A stretch of DNA of 64,000 nucleotides. It comes from Toxonevra muliebris. Lineage: Eukaryota; Arthropoda; Insecta; Diptera; Pallopteridae. This document shows, in pieces, positions 25,462 to 36,500 of this stretch. Within the stretch, counting starts at the first letter, position 1, and the number at the start of each line of letters is the position of its first letter. Below the pieces are notes generated by a model. The model was given only the letters and a program-made list of their open reading frames with translations. It was not told the DNA's origin and ran no database searches. The stretch covers positions 83,507,235 through 83,571,234 of the forward strand of contig OY829326.1 in the NCBI GenBank assembly GCA_963691655.1, written 5' to 3'. Position numbers and translations under genes: made by a program.

Positions 25462-27165
25462 ATGCCATCAGCAGATCAAATATTGTTCCTGAACGCCACA
25501 AACGTCACCACCGCTACCAGCCTTCACGCATCAACCTATGCCACCAACTCAGCCACATCCGCATTGACGAATATTTCCGGTACACTAAGCACTATAGCAG
25601 TGAGCGACTTATCAACACACACACCAGACACATTCAACTCGAGTTATTTTGGAGTGAAGCTTGCAGTCCCCGAATGGGAGGCTATTCTTACCACAATTGT
25701 TCTCTCGGTTATAATTGTACTTACGATAGTCGGCAATATCCTTGTCATTCTCAGCGTCTTCACTTATAAGCCACTGCGCATTGTACAGAACTTTTTCATT
25801 GTTTCGTTGGCAGTAGCAGACTTAACGGTTGCATTGCTTGTGTTGCCCTTTAATGTGGCATATTCTATACTGGGCCGTTGGGAATTTGGCATTCATTTGT
25901 GTAAGATGTGGCTTACCTGTGATGTCATGTGCTGCACCTCGTCCATACTGAATCTTTGCGCTATTGCTCTCGATCGATATTGGGCCATAACAGATCCAAT
26001 TAACTACGCCCAGAAGCGTACAGTGGGTCGCGTGCTGTTGCTGATTGCCGGTGTATGGATACTTTCATTATTGATTAGCTCACCGCCACTGGTTGGTTGG
26101 AATGATTGGCCTGAGGAATTTACAAGCGCTACAGCCTGCGAACTTACAACTAATCGTGGATACGTGATATACTCATCACTTGGATCATTCTTTATTCCGT
26201 TGGCCATAATGACTATTGTCTACATCGAAATATATATTGCAACTAGACGACGGTTACGCGAACGCGCCAAGGCGTCCAAAATGAATACAATCGCTTTGAA
26301 AGCATGCGAAACTGAGGCAGCAGTCAGCGGTGCAACTACTGGTGTAAAAGTACGTGTGCTTAGTTCTTTTTGTGGAGGAATTCTTTGCTGCGGCAAGGAG
26401 TCCATAAACTCTGCAACAACAATGATACAAAATGATCAAGATTCCATTAGCAGTGAGACTCATATAAACAACGAAGCACCAATACAGCATCAAGAGCATC
26501 GCGTCGTCGTAACCGTAGCCGTAGCACATCGCAAGAAATCTCGCCGTGCAAAGATCAAAGACTCAATTAAACATGGCAAGTCACGGGGTAAGAGACAGCA
26601 TCAAACAATAGCACAAGAACTAGGTTCACCGCAAATTAAAGACGCTACTGCAGTGGAACAGCAATTATTGCCTTCGAATGCCGATAACAACAAAAACATG
26701 GAAAACGACGATACTCCCGCTGGCAGTGGAAATAACCAGACTATCTGCAGACAAACGGCTAACGCTGGTGACAACGAATTCGAAAATGTTTCCATGAAAA
26801 TTACCCCTCCACAGTCATCAGCCGGTGGTACTTCATCCTTGGCGGTGCCACTGCAGAAAAAGCCCTCCGGCGTTTATCAATTCATAGAGGAAAAGCAAAA
26901 AATTTCACTTTCCAAGGAGCGCAGAGCTGCTCGAACTCTTGGCATTATAATGGGCGTGTTCGTTATTTGCTGGCTGCCATTCTTCCTTATGTACGTAATA
27001 TTACCGTTTTGCGATTCCTGCTGCCCTACAAATAGATTTAAAAATTTTATTACCTGGTTGGGCTACATTAATTCCGGATTGAATCCGGTCATATATACGA
27101 TATTTAATCTTGACTATAGGCGTGCGTTTAAAAGACTACTTGGTTTTAATTGTAAAGTGCTTTAA
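25462..27165 (+). CDS. Oct-TyrR: Tyramine/octopamine receptor type 1 (class A GPCR)
   Basis: Encodes a 567-residue plasma-membrane receptor for tyramine (and octopamine), known in flies to couple to Gi and Ca2+ signalling in neurons. Visible features: N-glycosylation sequons in the N-terminus (N11, N14, N37, N59); TM1 at about 74-100; LAVAD (116-120) in TM2; Asp154 in TM3, the conserved amine-binding Asp; DRY at 171-173; a long third loop of roughly 220 residues that is Ser/Lys-rich and diverged; [10 protein letters not shown] before TM6; CWLP from 503; NPVIY at 541-545. The start is fixed by MPSADQILF, which matches the start of the Drosophila protein as I remember it. The whole coding sequence is one exon; a TTTCAG acceptor at 25329-25334 implies an upstream non-coding exon. 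An out-of-frame ATG lies 7 nt upstream (25455). Confidence 0.97.
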   Translation: MPSADQILFLNATNVTTATSLHASTYATNSATSALTNISGTLSTIAVSDLSTHTPDTFNSSYFGVKLAVPEWEAILTTIVLSVIIVLTIVGNILVILSVFTYKPLRIVQNFFIVSLAVADLTVALLVLPFNVAYSILGRWEFGIHLCKMWLTCDVMCCTSSILNLCAIALDRYWAITDPINYAQKRTVGRVLLLIAGVWILSLLISSPPLVGWNDWPEEFTSATACELTTNRGYVIYSSLGSFFIPLAIMTIVYIEIYIATRRRLRERAKASKMNTIALKACETEAAVSGATTGVKVRVLSSFCGGILCCGKESINSATTMIQNDQDSISSETHINNEAPIQHQEHRVVVTVAVAHRKKSRRAKIKDSIKHGKSRGKRQHQTIAQELGSPQIKDATAVEQQLLPSNADNNKNMENDDTPAGSGNNQTICRQTANAGDNEFENVSMKITPPQSSAGGTSSLAVPLQKKPSGVYQFIEEKQKISLSKERRAARTLGIIMGVFVICWLPFFLMYVILPFCDSCCPTNRFKNFITWLGYINSGLNPVIYTIFNLDYRRAFKRLLGFNCKVL

Positions 27166-27201
27166 GAATATTTTCGAACAAATTATGTATAATCTTTTAG
27201 A

Positions 27202-27224
27202 AATAAACTACTTAGTACAATAAA
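27202..27224 (+). terminator. Polyadenylation signals of Oct-TyrR
   Basis: Two AATAAA hexamers (27202-27207 and 27219-27224) lie 37-59 nt after the receptor stop codon. Given the short distance, longer 3' UTRs ending at later AATAAA motifs (for example near 27950) are also possible. Confidence 0.5.
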
Positions 27225-27229
27225 ACAAA

Positions 27230-28245
27230 GATCTTTCCAAAATCTTTATCATGATTACATTATCTGAATTGCACCTCCAACTTAAAATAATATTATAAAT
27301 TAAAGCATTTTACAGTACTTTCCATAATATCAGTGATGTGGTTTATTGCTAATGTTATAGAGAAAATACCCACTAAATAATTAATAAAATTAACTGTAAG
27401 CTAATAACCGTAAGTAAATTATTCAAAATTATTGCGAACGTTTCTTCAACTGTATGTGTAAAAAACTTAATAAAAAAAATTACGTAAACATTAAATACCA
27501 AACTAGAGGTTATAGAAAATATTGTTGTAAACTGATACAAATAATCCAATACTTTTATTAAAAAAAAAAAAACTTTTGCAATTTTTTTCAAATTAGTTAA
27601 ATAGAACTGAACAGGATTTCAAACACGGGATAAACAGAACCATAATTACTTACGTATGAACGTATAATACATAGGTACTTATGTATGTATGTGCATCAAA
27701 GACTTATATTAGTTTGTACCTAATTATCACCTAATTATCAATTGTACCAAATTAATTAAATTTATTTCATTGCTAAGCAAAATGTTAAATCTGAATTTTG
27801 AATTATCTCAAATAAAGGCAAAAGTTTAAATATTACATTAGTTACATTAAAAATTGTTATTATAGAATTTAAATAATTTTTACGATGCATGTATCTAAGA
27901 TTTGCCATAAGCAGTTAAAATTGTATATGTATAAATATGTTAGTTAAATAAAATAAAATAAACGAAATATTAATTAAAAATGCTGCATATTATTTGTGAC
28001 GTCTAACTTTTCTTGTACTTATTTTTAAATATTAAACATACTACAGAGCTCATGATCGAAATTAAATGCGTACAACTCCCGAAAATGGACAGTTTTTATG
28101 ATATTCCGATTTGATTTAATTTGGAAGTTTCAAAATTTGCATGTATGTAGTAGGAGGCAGTGACGTAGGTAAGACTTTTTTGGGGGGAGAACATAATTTT
28201 TTTTATGTTACTTATTTATCTTTGTATTTTACGTATTTAAATATG
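27230..28245. other. Intergenic/3' UTR-like, no gene seen
   Basis: AT-rich with ATGTATGT microsatellite-like runs. No coding or element ends were recognised. Confidence 0.4.
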
Positions 28246-28249
28246 TTAA

Positions 28250-28475
28250 GTGGGCGTCGTAGTTTAGTTAGACTGTGCTGGACTCCTGAGCAGGGTTCCT
28301 GGGTTCAATGTTTGGAATACAGCTGACTGGCTATGAGAAACCTCTAAGAATAGAAATTGCCTAAGAAAAACTGTTTACTTGCAAGATCGTACACGTTCTT
28401 ATAATTCTCATACACTTCATATTTATAGTGAATATAAGAAGGTTATGAAAATTAACCACCAGACGAAGACGGGAA
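28250..28475. mobile_element. tRNA-derived SINE fragment
   Basis: The segment 28395-28475 (TTATAATTCTCATACACTTC, then GTGAATATAAGAAGG and ACCACCAGACGAAGACGGGA) is nearly identical to the tRNA-proximal part of the SINE at 36194-36500. A tRNA-like stretch on the + strand at about 28252-28318 (GTAGTTTAGTTAGA then GGGTTCAATG) precedes it. Full ends and TSD were not found. Confidence 0.55.
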
Positions 28476-28479
28476 TGTA

Positions 28480-30170
28480 TGTTAAATACCTTAAAGTCTG
28501 TAGAATATTTTTTTTCAAATCTTATGTAGTGTAAATCGTTTAACTTTCGCAATATTTCATATTTTAGGTTTTAAAATTTCCTAAAAAAAAGAATGTGTAA
28601 TTTCAAAAGTATTTTGTAGAAATTTTAGAGAGAAACTTGGAGTGCTTTCGTAGATAAAGACGATTATAGCACCGAGAGTTAGTCAGGCCAAAACAGTCGC
28701 GTGGTGCTTCGACTTCCATTTCGGTCATTAATCCTTGCTGACTAATCTGTAAACTTACAAATTACGGTCAGCATCATAAAGAATATGAAGTATTTTTTAT
28801 ATGTTAAAAACAGACCGTTTTTCTTAAAACAAGGTTTTTGCCCTTTTTATTTGTGTTTTCCTTTGAGAACTTTGACGCTCCAAAAGTGGGCTGAGACTTG
28901 TGTATCTATCAAAATGAACGTCTAGTAACTCGAAACACTCCGTCAAGTTCAAATTTGGTGTGGTAACTACTACCCAATAGGACTAAACTCGATTCCAATA
29001 GGACTGAGCTCGATCGATTTTCAGAGTGGGTTCCATTAAGATGAAATCACTCATGTTTCAAAATAATTCCGAAGTCAGAAAGCACACTTCTATTAACCTA
29101 CCAGTCCTATAAGTTTTGGACCTAAAAAGTACTGGGCCGCTTTAAAATAAACCAACTTAAAGGTATTTTCCTTTTTATAAAATGTTTATAAGGAAAGAAC
29201 TGAATTTTATAAACTTATTTGTATTTAATATATATTCATAATTATATGCATTCATAACATATTATTTAATATTTTTTTTTATAATTGTGTATCTAATCAG
29301 TAAGATTATTATCTATTTGGCTTTAACTGAAGTGTGTGTCGAGCTGTTGCAATATAAAATTATACCAATGCGGGGAATTTGATCGAAAATCGGGGAATTT
29401 CTCGAGAACTATCGGGGAAACAGAAAAAATGAGTTGGCATCCCTTATTGAAAGCCAAAGTCAGTGCGAGACTTCCACCCGCTAAATATCTCCGACGGAAG
29501 GCTCCTCCCAGAACCATCGTTAAGTATTTCGTCGGAAGGTCGTCTAGAGCGTTACTGCTCACTGGTCCGTTTTTTTTATTGCCGCAGCTGCGTCCTGAAA
29601 AAAGACAAATCTTACTTTTTTGAGAATAAAACCCACCGGAAAATCAAAAATTGCAAGAAAAATGTAATTTTTGCAATTGCATCACCTGTAACATTGTTTT
29701 TTGTAACCCAATGTTATAAACATTATTTTGTTTAAATGTTAGTCTTCTTTCCAAAATATGTTTTCTTAGCTCTCTAGCTTTAGTACTTTCAAAGTTAGTT
29801 TCAAAGCGTTTTTAACAACATTAATTAACCCTTTACGGTTCAAGGGTGCATTTGCAGCCCTTGCTCCAATACAATTTTTTTCTTTTCTCGACCCAAAGAA
29901 TAGAAAAAAGTAAAAAAATAATTTTGTCCAGCTAGCTTGTTCTACTCGAAACACTGTGAGTACTTCTCACAGTGTCGAGGTTGAAGAAAATTGGTAAAGA
30001 ATATTTTGGGGAAAGTCGGTGTGGAAATCTTATTTTCACTCCTGAACACCAATTCACTATTGAACACCAAAAACTAAAAAAATGGCACCATATTGAATAT
30101 CAAAGTTTTTGAAAACTTACTTTTGTCACATCATACTAAATATAACAGAAGAGATTTTAAAACAAAAAGT
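28480..30170. other. Intergenic, no gene seen; one hairpin
   Basis: No convincing coding exon. A short inverted repeat at 29945-29979 pairs CACTGTGAG with CTCACAGTG, flanked by CTCGA/TCGAG. A TTAACCCTTTACGG end-like motif at about 29825 suggests one end of a TTAA-type MITE, but its partner was not seen. Confidence 0.4.
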
Positions 30171-30289
30171 TTTTTGGAATTGTTTTATTAATCTAAAAAA
30201 TCGTCATTTTTCAACAAAAATCGTCAAATCATCATTGGGCCAAAAAATCGTCAAAATTACGATAAAATCGTTGTTCTGGCAACACTGTC

Positions 30290-30475
30290 GGTGTATTGCA
30301 CATCGAGCACGCCGAGTATTCAGGGTGGCAATAAGCTATTTTACAAAATAGTATTATTACATACAAAATATTACTAAACAGAGGAGTGTATTTCGATAAA
30401 AAAAAAACAACTCTACAACGAGCTGAATGTAACCACGTCGACTGAGCACCGGAGAAAATGTTTTGTGTTCGTCGA
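30290..30475 (+). repeat. Repeat A, copy 1 of 4
   Basis: A roughly 180-bp repeat starting with a CGAGCACGCCGAG segment, then a TACAAAATAGTATTATTACA stretch, and ending GTTCGTCGAACACCGAGCAC. Other copies lie at about 31895-32045 (+), 32720-32925 (-) and 33018-33150 (-). The inverted pairs give the 30.3-33.1 kb region an overall palindromic character. Confidence 0.6.
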
Positions 30476-30505
30476 ACACCGAGCACCAATATAACCAGGC
30501 ACTTA

Positions 30506-30829
30506 TAGCGTTTTCTTTTCTTGACAAAATGTTGCATTTTTTTGTCTCGTGCAATGGCAACAATTTTTTGATGTTGCCCACAACACTGCCTAAATGTTGC
30601 CTTTTTAGTCTATTATTAGCTATTCTGTCAGAATCAGCTAATTTGCAGGTCAACATTCTCACCCGTCAGTTAATTGAGTGCAAAAGTGTTACATTTTTTC
30701 CCGCTCAGAAGGCAAAATTTTTTAGAAAAAAATACAATACTCTTGGAAAGGGCTGCCTCTTTTTCAGAAAAGAACACGAAATTTGACAGTTGAAAAAATG
30801 CAACATTTTATCGAGAAAAGAAAACGCTA
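30506..30829. mobile_element. MITE with TTA duplication, copy 1 (uninterrupted)
   Basis: TAGCGTTTTCTTTTCTTGAC at the left is mirrored by the right end, which reverse-complemented reads TAGCGTTTTCTTTTCTCGAT. The ends continue into AAAATGTTGCATTTTTT on both sides. TTA flanks both ends (30503-30505 and 30830-30832), as PIF/Harbinger elements show. This copy contains intact the ACAAAATGT site in which the Foldback element sits in copy 2. Confidence 0.78.
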
Positions 30830-30839
30830 TTAAAGAGAT

Positions 30840-31510
30840 TGAAGTTAAATGTGTTCATTCTCCCGTTTGCTCAGCGTTCATTTTTCAAAACAAAAACAAT
30901 TTCATTGTTTGACAGGAAAACATTGATCGTGTAAAATCGCCCTTACACCATCAATTTTTTGCTGTATGTTATTTTTTGGTACTTTTATCTCCAACTATGT
31001 TTTTCCAACTTAAAAGTATTTAATTGTATTTAGGAGTAAATGAAAATTCAACAATTTAAAATGGAAAATATTTATAATGACAATATAAGATAATGTTGGT
31101 GGAAATAGCAAATGGTTTAAAATAAGCAAACATTTAAAATAAGCTCCGCCAATTTGTTTTTTTGTTATTAAATTACCATGTTTCGATAATAATTATTAAG
31201 TAGTTTTTTAAACAGCAGTCTCACAACCAAACAAAAACCAAACAGAGAAAAGGGTGGCAAAGAAACAAAATGTTTTTATAAGTTAGTTAAAAGTGTAGTA
31301 TTTTTCATAAAATATTAGTATTTTCCAGTAAAATACAACAGTGTCTCTTCGGCAACCTCATTTTATTTGAAGTGATGCAGGTTTTTTCCGTCAGCAAAAA
31401 AAATTTGAACTGAAATGTGTTCATCCTCTCTTTTGCTCAGTGTTCATTTTTCAAAACAACAAGAATTTCATTGCTTTACAGCAAACATTGATCGTGTAAC
31501 ATCGCCCTAA
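30840..31510. repeat. Repeat B, copy 1
   Basis: Shared with 32048-32718 over most of its length: TGTTATTTTTT.GTACTTTTATC, CAACAATTT/GGAATGG, ATAATGTTGGTGGAAATAGC, ATTTGAAGTGATGCAGGTTT and TGTGTTCATCC..TCTTTTGCTCAG. The ends carry GATCGTGTAACATCGCCCTA-type text. Its first ~110 bp (30840-30945) look like the right end of yet another copy joined head to tail. Confidence 0.6.
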
Positions 31511-31514
31511 TGCT

Positions 31515-31790
31515 GATGTTGCACGGTCAGTGTTAATTCTCATAAAATTCTTATATTCACTATCAATATAAAGTGAATGAGAATTATAAGAAGAGTACAA
31601 ATACACACCTTGGTTGGTTATGGCAAAACCATTGAGCTGATGAAAAATTGCCACACAGCCGTTCGAAATCGGCGTTAAACTGTAGGTCCAGCCATCGCCA
31701 CTGTGGTCTAGTGGCAGAGTGCCTGATTCTTGTCTCTGGAGACCCGTGTTCAATTCTCGGCTTGGACATATTTCTTATCTATCTTTCTTT
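31515..31790. mobile_element. tRNA-derived SINE copy with a different tRNA-like end
   Basis: On the minus strand, GACCTACAGTTTAACGCCGA, GGTTTTGCCATAACCAACCA and CTTATAATTCTCATTCACTT match the body of the SINE at 36194-36500. A tRNA-like unit on the + strand at about 31697-31770 has a near-consensus A box (TGGTCTAGTGG) and a weaker B box (GTGTTCAATTC), so the head differs from that of the 36194 copy. Confidence 0.6.
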
Positions 31791-31894
31791 CTTCCTTTTT
31801 TTATAACTTGGGGCTTTGGTACAAAAGATCTTATTGGTCGCAGTGCCTGACTTTTGAGTCGTCCTTCCTTCAAATAATATATCACAAACAAGCC

Positions 31895-32045
31895 AAATAG
31901 TATCATTACATACAAAATAGTATTAAACAAAGGAGTACACTTCAATCAAAAGCAGCTCTGTAACGAACTCAATGTAACCACCTACACTGAGCACGAAAAT
32001 AAAATGTGCTGTGTTCACCGAACACCCGGCACCAACATAACTACA
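31895..32045 (+). repeat. Repeat A, copy 2
   Basis: Same orientation as copy 1 at 30290. Shares ATTACATACAAAATA, GGAGTACACTTC, CTCAATGTAACCAC and a GTTCACCGAACACC-type end, more diverged than the other copies. Confidence 0.5.
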
Positions 32046-32047
32046 GC

Positions 32048-32718
32048 CTAGGGCCGATGTTACACGGTCAAGGTTTTGCTGTCAATGTTTTCTGTTTTTA
32101 CTCTCTTTTCATCATTTTGTTTGATGCCCTGTTACATTATCAGTTTTTTGCTGAATGTTATTTTTTAGTACTTTTATCTGCAACAATGTTTTTCCAACTA
32201 AAAAGTATTTAATTGTATTTTGGAGTGAATGAAAATTCAACAATTGGAATGGAATTGGATGGATAATGACAATATGAGATAATGTTGGTGGAAATAGCAA
32301 CAAATTATACAAAAAATATTGCATTTATATATGAAAAATGCAGAAAAATAATCTTTAAAATTTGCGAACTATTAAAATAAGCTTCGCCACTTTGTTACTT
32401 GGCCATTAAATTACCATGTTTTTATAAAAATTATTTAGTAATTTTTTCGCAATCAAACAAAAGCCAAACAACGCAAAGGGTGGCAAAGAAAAAAAATGTA
32501 TTTAAAAGTTAGTAAAAAGTCTAGTATTTTTCACAAAATATTACTATTTTCCAATAAAATGCAACAGTGTATCTTCAGCAACCCCATTTTATTTGAAGTG
32601 ATGCAGGTTTTTTTCAACAGTAAAAAAATTTGAAGTGAAATGTGTTCATCCCCTCTTTTGCTCAGTATTCATTTTTCGAAACAACAACAATTTCATTGTT
32701 TGACCTAACATCGCCCTT
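32048..32718. repeat. Repeat B, copy 2
   Basis: Direct repeat of 30840-31510. The left end AGGGCCGATGTTACACGGTC and the right end (reverse-complemented AAAGGGCGATGTTAGGTCAA) are related inverted termini, so repeat B is probably a non-autonomous DNA element of about 670 bp. The TTACACGATCAAT-like termini resemble those of the element at 42941-44611. Confidence 0.55.
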
Positions 32719-32719
32719 T

Positions 32720-33150
32720 GTGCCTGGTTATATTGGTGCTCGGTGTTCGACGAACACAAAATATTTTCCGTGCTCGGTCATTCAGGTTACATTCAGCTCG
32801 TTGCAAAAATATACTCGTTTGATTAATACTATTTTGTATGTAATGATACTGTTTTGTAAAATAACTCATTGCCACCCTGAATACTCGGCGTGCTCGGTGT
32901 ACAATACACCGAGCATGTCGTGTTCGCTGTGAGAATGAGCAGAGACTCTCTCTTTGAGTTTGGTGCAACAACAATTTCATGGTGTTCGCCGAGCACACTC
33001 CCAATATAACCACAGCCTTAGCGCCTGGTTATATTGGTGCTCGGTGTTCGACGAACACAAAGCATTTTCTCCCGTGCTCGGTCAAGGTGGATACATTCAG
33101 CTCGTTGCAGAGTTGTTTTTTGTCAAAATGTACTCGTTATTATTTACAAG
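32720..33150 (-). repeat. Repeat A, copies 3 and 4 (inverted)
   Basis: Two minus-orientation copies in tandem (about 32720-32925 and 33018-33150). Each begins GCCTGGTTATATTGGTGCTC followed by GGTGTTCGACGAACAC, the exact reverse of the end of copy 1. Copy 3 ends at GGCGTGCTCGGTGTACAATA and copy 4 runs into the older Foldback-type remnant. Confidence 0.6.
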
Positions 33151-33155
33151 TCGAT

Positions 33156-33898
33156 TTGTGAAATTATCCACCAGCAACGATTCTGTCCAACACTGAACAA
33201 ATAATCAACAGGCTCTAGCTACAGGGAATACGACTTGTAATTAATTCTAGTGGAACACCACCAGGAAGATGGTATATGAATGCAAATATCCACATTCAAA
33301 AAAATTCCAGCACGGTCGTATTCATTGTAGCTAGAGCCAGTTGAATATTTGTGCAGTGCTGGACAGAATCGTTGCTGGTGGATACCTTCACAAATCGACT
33401 TGTAATTTATTCTAGTGCAACAGAACTAGGAAGATAGTATATGAATGTAAATATCCACATTCAAAAAAATTCCAGCACGGTCGTATTTCTTGTAGCTAAA
33501 GCCAGTTGAATATTTTGCCGGTGCTGGACAGAATTGTTGCTGGTGGATTACTCCACTAATCGACCTGTAATTACTTCTAGTGGAACACCACCAGGAAGAT
33601 GCTACCAGGGTGCAAATATCTACAATAAAAAAATTGCTATTCCTTGCAAGTCTTTGCGACTAGAGCCATTTTAATATTTATAATGAATTAGTTTGAATTG
33701 GGACTGTACCATAGTTTTTTTTTTTTAACTTTTTGGTGGAAAAGGAAATATGTTCGTATCAGTATAGACCTAATATATTTTAAATATTTGTTATTTTTAT
33801 TAGTTTTATTGTTTTAAACAAGTTTTTGTTCAGAAAGATTTGTTTAATTTATTATTTTCTTGTCATGTTGTTCACCCTGTGTTTTGAGCAGCTGATTT
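33156..33898. mobile_element. Older, collapsed Foldback-type element
   Basis: Carries diverged units of the same ~165-bp family as the large Foldback element: CCACCAGCAACGATTCTGTC at 33170 in one orientation, then GGACAGAATCGTTGCTGG-type units near 33357 and 33523 in the other. The fold centre is near 33230. It ends in the unique right-arm sequence (TTATTATTTTCTTGTCATG, CACCCTGTGTTTTG, CAGCTGAT) and is cut at 33898 by the second TTA-MITE. A deletion derivative that lost most of one arm. Confidence 0.65.
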
Positions 33899-33901
33899 TT
33901 A

Positions 33902-33928
33902 TAGCTTTTTCTTTTCTTGACAAAATGT
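33902..33928. mobile_element. TTA-MITE copy 2, left piece (split by Foldback element)
   Basis: TAGC..TTTTTCTTTTCTTGAC followed by ACAAAATGT equals the left end of the MITE at 30506. TTA precedes it (33899-33901). It resumes at 38907 after the Foldback insertion. Confidence 0.75.
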
Positions 33929-34146
33929 ACTAGCGTGAAGTTAGCAACGACGCTAAATACCAGCTGTCCAAAACACAGGGTGACTCAGATGACAAGAAAA
34001 TAATAAATAAAATATTTCTTTGTGCACAAAAACTAATTAAAAACCCTTAAATTCAATAAATTATTAAATATTGATACGATTTTATGTATGTTTTCTCACG
34101 TAAACATTACCTTTTCCACTAAAAGGTTGAAAAAGCTATGATTAAG

Positions 34147-36075
34147 TAACGATTCATACAAGTTCTATCTGAAAATTAAAATGGATCCAGCTACAAGGAC
34201 AAGCAACGAAATGAAATTTTTTTGATGTGGATAGTTGCACCCATATAGCATCTTCGTAGTGCTGTACCGCTAGATTTAATCCCAGCTTTTATTACAAAAG
34301 TTATGCACCAGCAACGATCCTGTCCAGTACTGGAAGAAAATTCAACTGGCTCTAGCTACAAGGAATATCACCGTGCTGGAATTTTTTTAATGAGGATAGT
34401 TGTACCCTTATAGCATCTTCCTAGTGGAGTAACGCTAGATTTAATCCGAGCTTTATTTCAAAAGTTATGCACCAGCAACGATTCTGTCCAGTACTGGAAG
34501 AAAATTCAACTGGCTCTAGCTACAAGGAATATAACCGTGCTGGAATTTTTTTTAATGAGGATAGTTGAACCCTTATAGCATCTTCCTAGTGGAGTAACGC
34601 TAGATTTAATCCCAGCTTTATTACAAAAGTTATGCACCAGCAACGATTCTGTCCAGTACTGGAAGAAAGTTCAACTGGCTCTAGCTACAAGGAATATCAC
34701 CGTGCTGGAATTTTTTTTAATGAGGATAGTTGTACACTTATAGCATCTTCCTAGTGGAGCAACGCTAGATTTAATCCCAGCAACAATTGAAGAGTTATGC
34801 ACCAGCAACGATTTTGTCCAGTACTGGAAGAACATTTAATTGGCTCTAGCAACAAGGAATATCACCGTGCTGGATTTTTTTTAATGAGGATAGTTGTACC
34901 CTTATAGCAACTTCCTAGTGGAGTAACGCTAGATTTAATTCCAGCTTTATTTCAAAAGTTATGCACCAGCAACAATTCTGTCCAGTACTGGAAGAACATT
35001 TAATTGGCTCTAGCTACAAGGAATGTCACCGTGCTGGAATTTTTTTTAATGAGGATAGTTGTACACTTATAGCATCTTCCTAGTGGAGTAACGCTAGATT
35101 TAATCCCAGCAACAATTGAAGAGTTATGCACCAGCAACGATTCTGTCCACTACTGGAAGAACATTTAATTGGCTCTAGCAACAAGGAATGTCACCGTGCT
35201 GGAATTTTTTTTAATGAGGATAGTTGTACCCTTATAGCATCTTCCTAGTGGAGTAATGCTAGATTTAATCCCAGCAACAATTGAAGAGTTATGCACCAGC
35301 AACGATTTTGTCCAGTACTGGAAGAACATTTAATTGGCTCTAGCTACAAGGAATGTCACCGTGCTGGAATTTTTTTTAATGAGGATAGTTGAACCCTTAT
35401 AGCATCTTCCTAGTGGAGTAACGCTAGATTTAATCCCAGCTTTATTACAAAAGTTATGCACCAGCAACGATTCTGTCCAGTACTGGAAGAAAATTCAACT
35501 GGCTCTAGCTACAAGGAATATCACCGTGCTGAAATTTTTTTTAATGAGGATAGTTGTACCCTTATAGCATCTTCCTAGTGGAGTAATGCTAGATTTAATC
35601 CCAGCAACAATTGAAGAGTTATGCACCAGCAACGATTTTGTCCAGTACTGGAAGAACATTTAATTGGCTCTAGCAACAAGGAATATAACCGTGCTGGAAT
35701 TTTTTTAATGAGGATACTTGTACCCTTATAGCATCTTCCTAGTGGAGTAACGCTAGATTTAATCCCAGCTTTATTTCAAAAGTTATGCACCAGCAACGAT
35801 TCTGTCCAGTACTGGAAGAAAATTCAACTGGCTCTAGCTACAAGGAATATCACCGTGCTGAAATTTTTTTTAATGAGGATAGTTGTACCCTTATAGCATC
35901 TTCCTAGTGGAGTAACGCTAGATTTAATCCCAGCAACAATTGAAGAGTTATGCACCAGCAACGATTTTGTCCAGTACTGGAAGAACATTTAATTCGCTCT
36001 AGCTACAAGGAATATAACCGTGCTGGAATTTTTTTTAATGAGGATAGTTGTACCCTTATAGCATCTTCCTAGTGT
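34147..36075. repeat. Left-arm tandem array, about 12 units of ~165 bp
   Basis: The marker TTATGCACCAGCAACGAT (or close variants) begins at 34301, 34465, 34630, 34795, 34959, 35124, 35289, 35454, 35619, 35783 and 35948, spacing 164-165 bp. A diverged first unit precedes them. Two subtypes differ just before the marker: CTTTATTACAAAAG (A) or CAACAATTGAAGAG (B), in the order A A A B A B B A B A B. B units are usually followed by AACATTTAATTGGC and A units by AAATTCAACTGGC. Confidence 0.92.
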
Positions 36076-36193
36076 GAAGTTTATTTTACTTCCTAAAATA
36101 AAAGACTTTTTTAAAATTGAAACGTGAAAATATATTCTTATAATATTATAATAAACACAATTATTTTATATAAATTCGTTTTCGGTAATATTA

Positions 36194-36500
36194 GGTTAGG
36201 TTGGAGTGGCTGTCGAGAGACACACTTAGGCCTGAACGGCCCATTGTGATACCACATAGTTGGACCTACAGTTTAACGCCGATTCCGAACGGCGGTGTGG
36301 CAATTTTTATCGGCTTGGTGGTTTTGCCATTACCAACCAATGTGTGTACTTGTACACTATCTTATAATTCTCATACACTTCATATTGATAGTGAATATAA
36401 GAAAGTTATGAAAATTAACCACCAGACGAAGACGGGAATCGAACCCGAACCTCCCAGATAAAAGTCTAGTGCACTACCCACAAGACTATCGAGGTCGTCA
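36194..36500 (-). mobile_element. tRNA-derived SINE with perfect 15-bp TSD
   Basis: Flanked by TTTTCGGTAATATTA at 36179-36193 and 36501-36515. On the minus strand it begins with a tRNA-like head (about 36498-36425), including a consensus B box GGTTCGATTCC and an anticodon-arm-like AGACTTTTATCT resembling tRNA-Lys(TTT) with a one-base deletion. A ~190-bp body and a 3' end CCAACCTAACC follow. A long TSD and tRNA head indicate LINE-driven retrotransposition. It sits in the spacer of the Foldback element. Confidence 0.88.

Noticed and set aside
25368..25769. 133-codon frame overlapping the receptor as a separate protein gene
   Set aside because: It is out of frame with the receptor and has no ATG until 25455; better treated as a possible upstream ORF.
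29323..29623. Opposed frames at 29.3-29.6 kb as a gene
   Set aside because: The segment is less AT-rich than its surroundings, but neither strand shows a recognised domain or supported start.
34301..36075. Regularly spaced repeats resembling an array such as CRISPR
   Set aside because: The whole 165-bp unit repeats, with no unique spacers, inside a eukaryotic inverted-repeat transposon.
36420..36498. Functional tRNA-Lys gene
   Set aside because: The B box is good, but the anticodon loop is one base short, the acceptor stem pairs poorly, and the unit is the head of a SINE with a 15-bp TSD.
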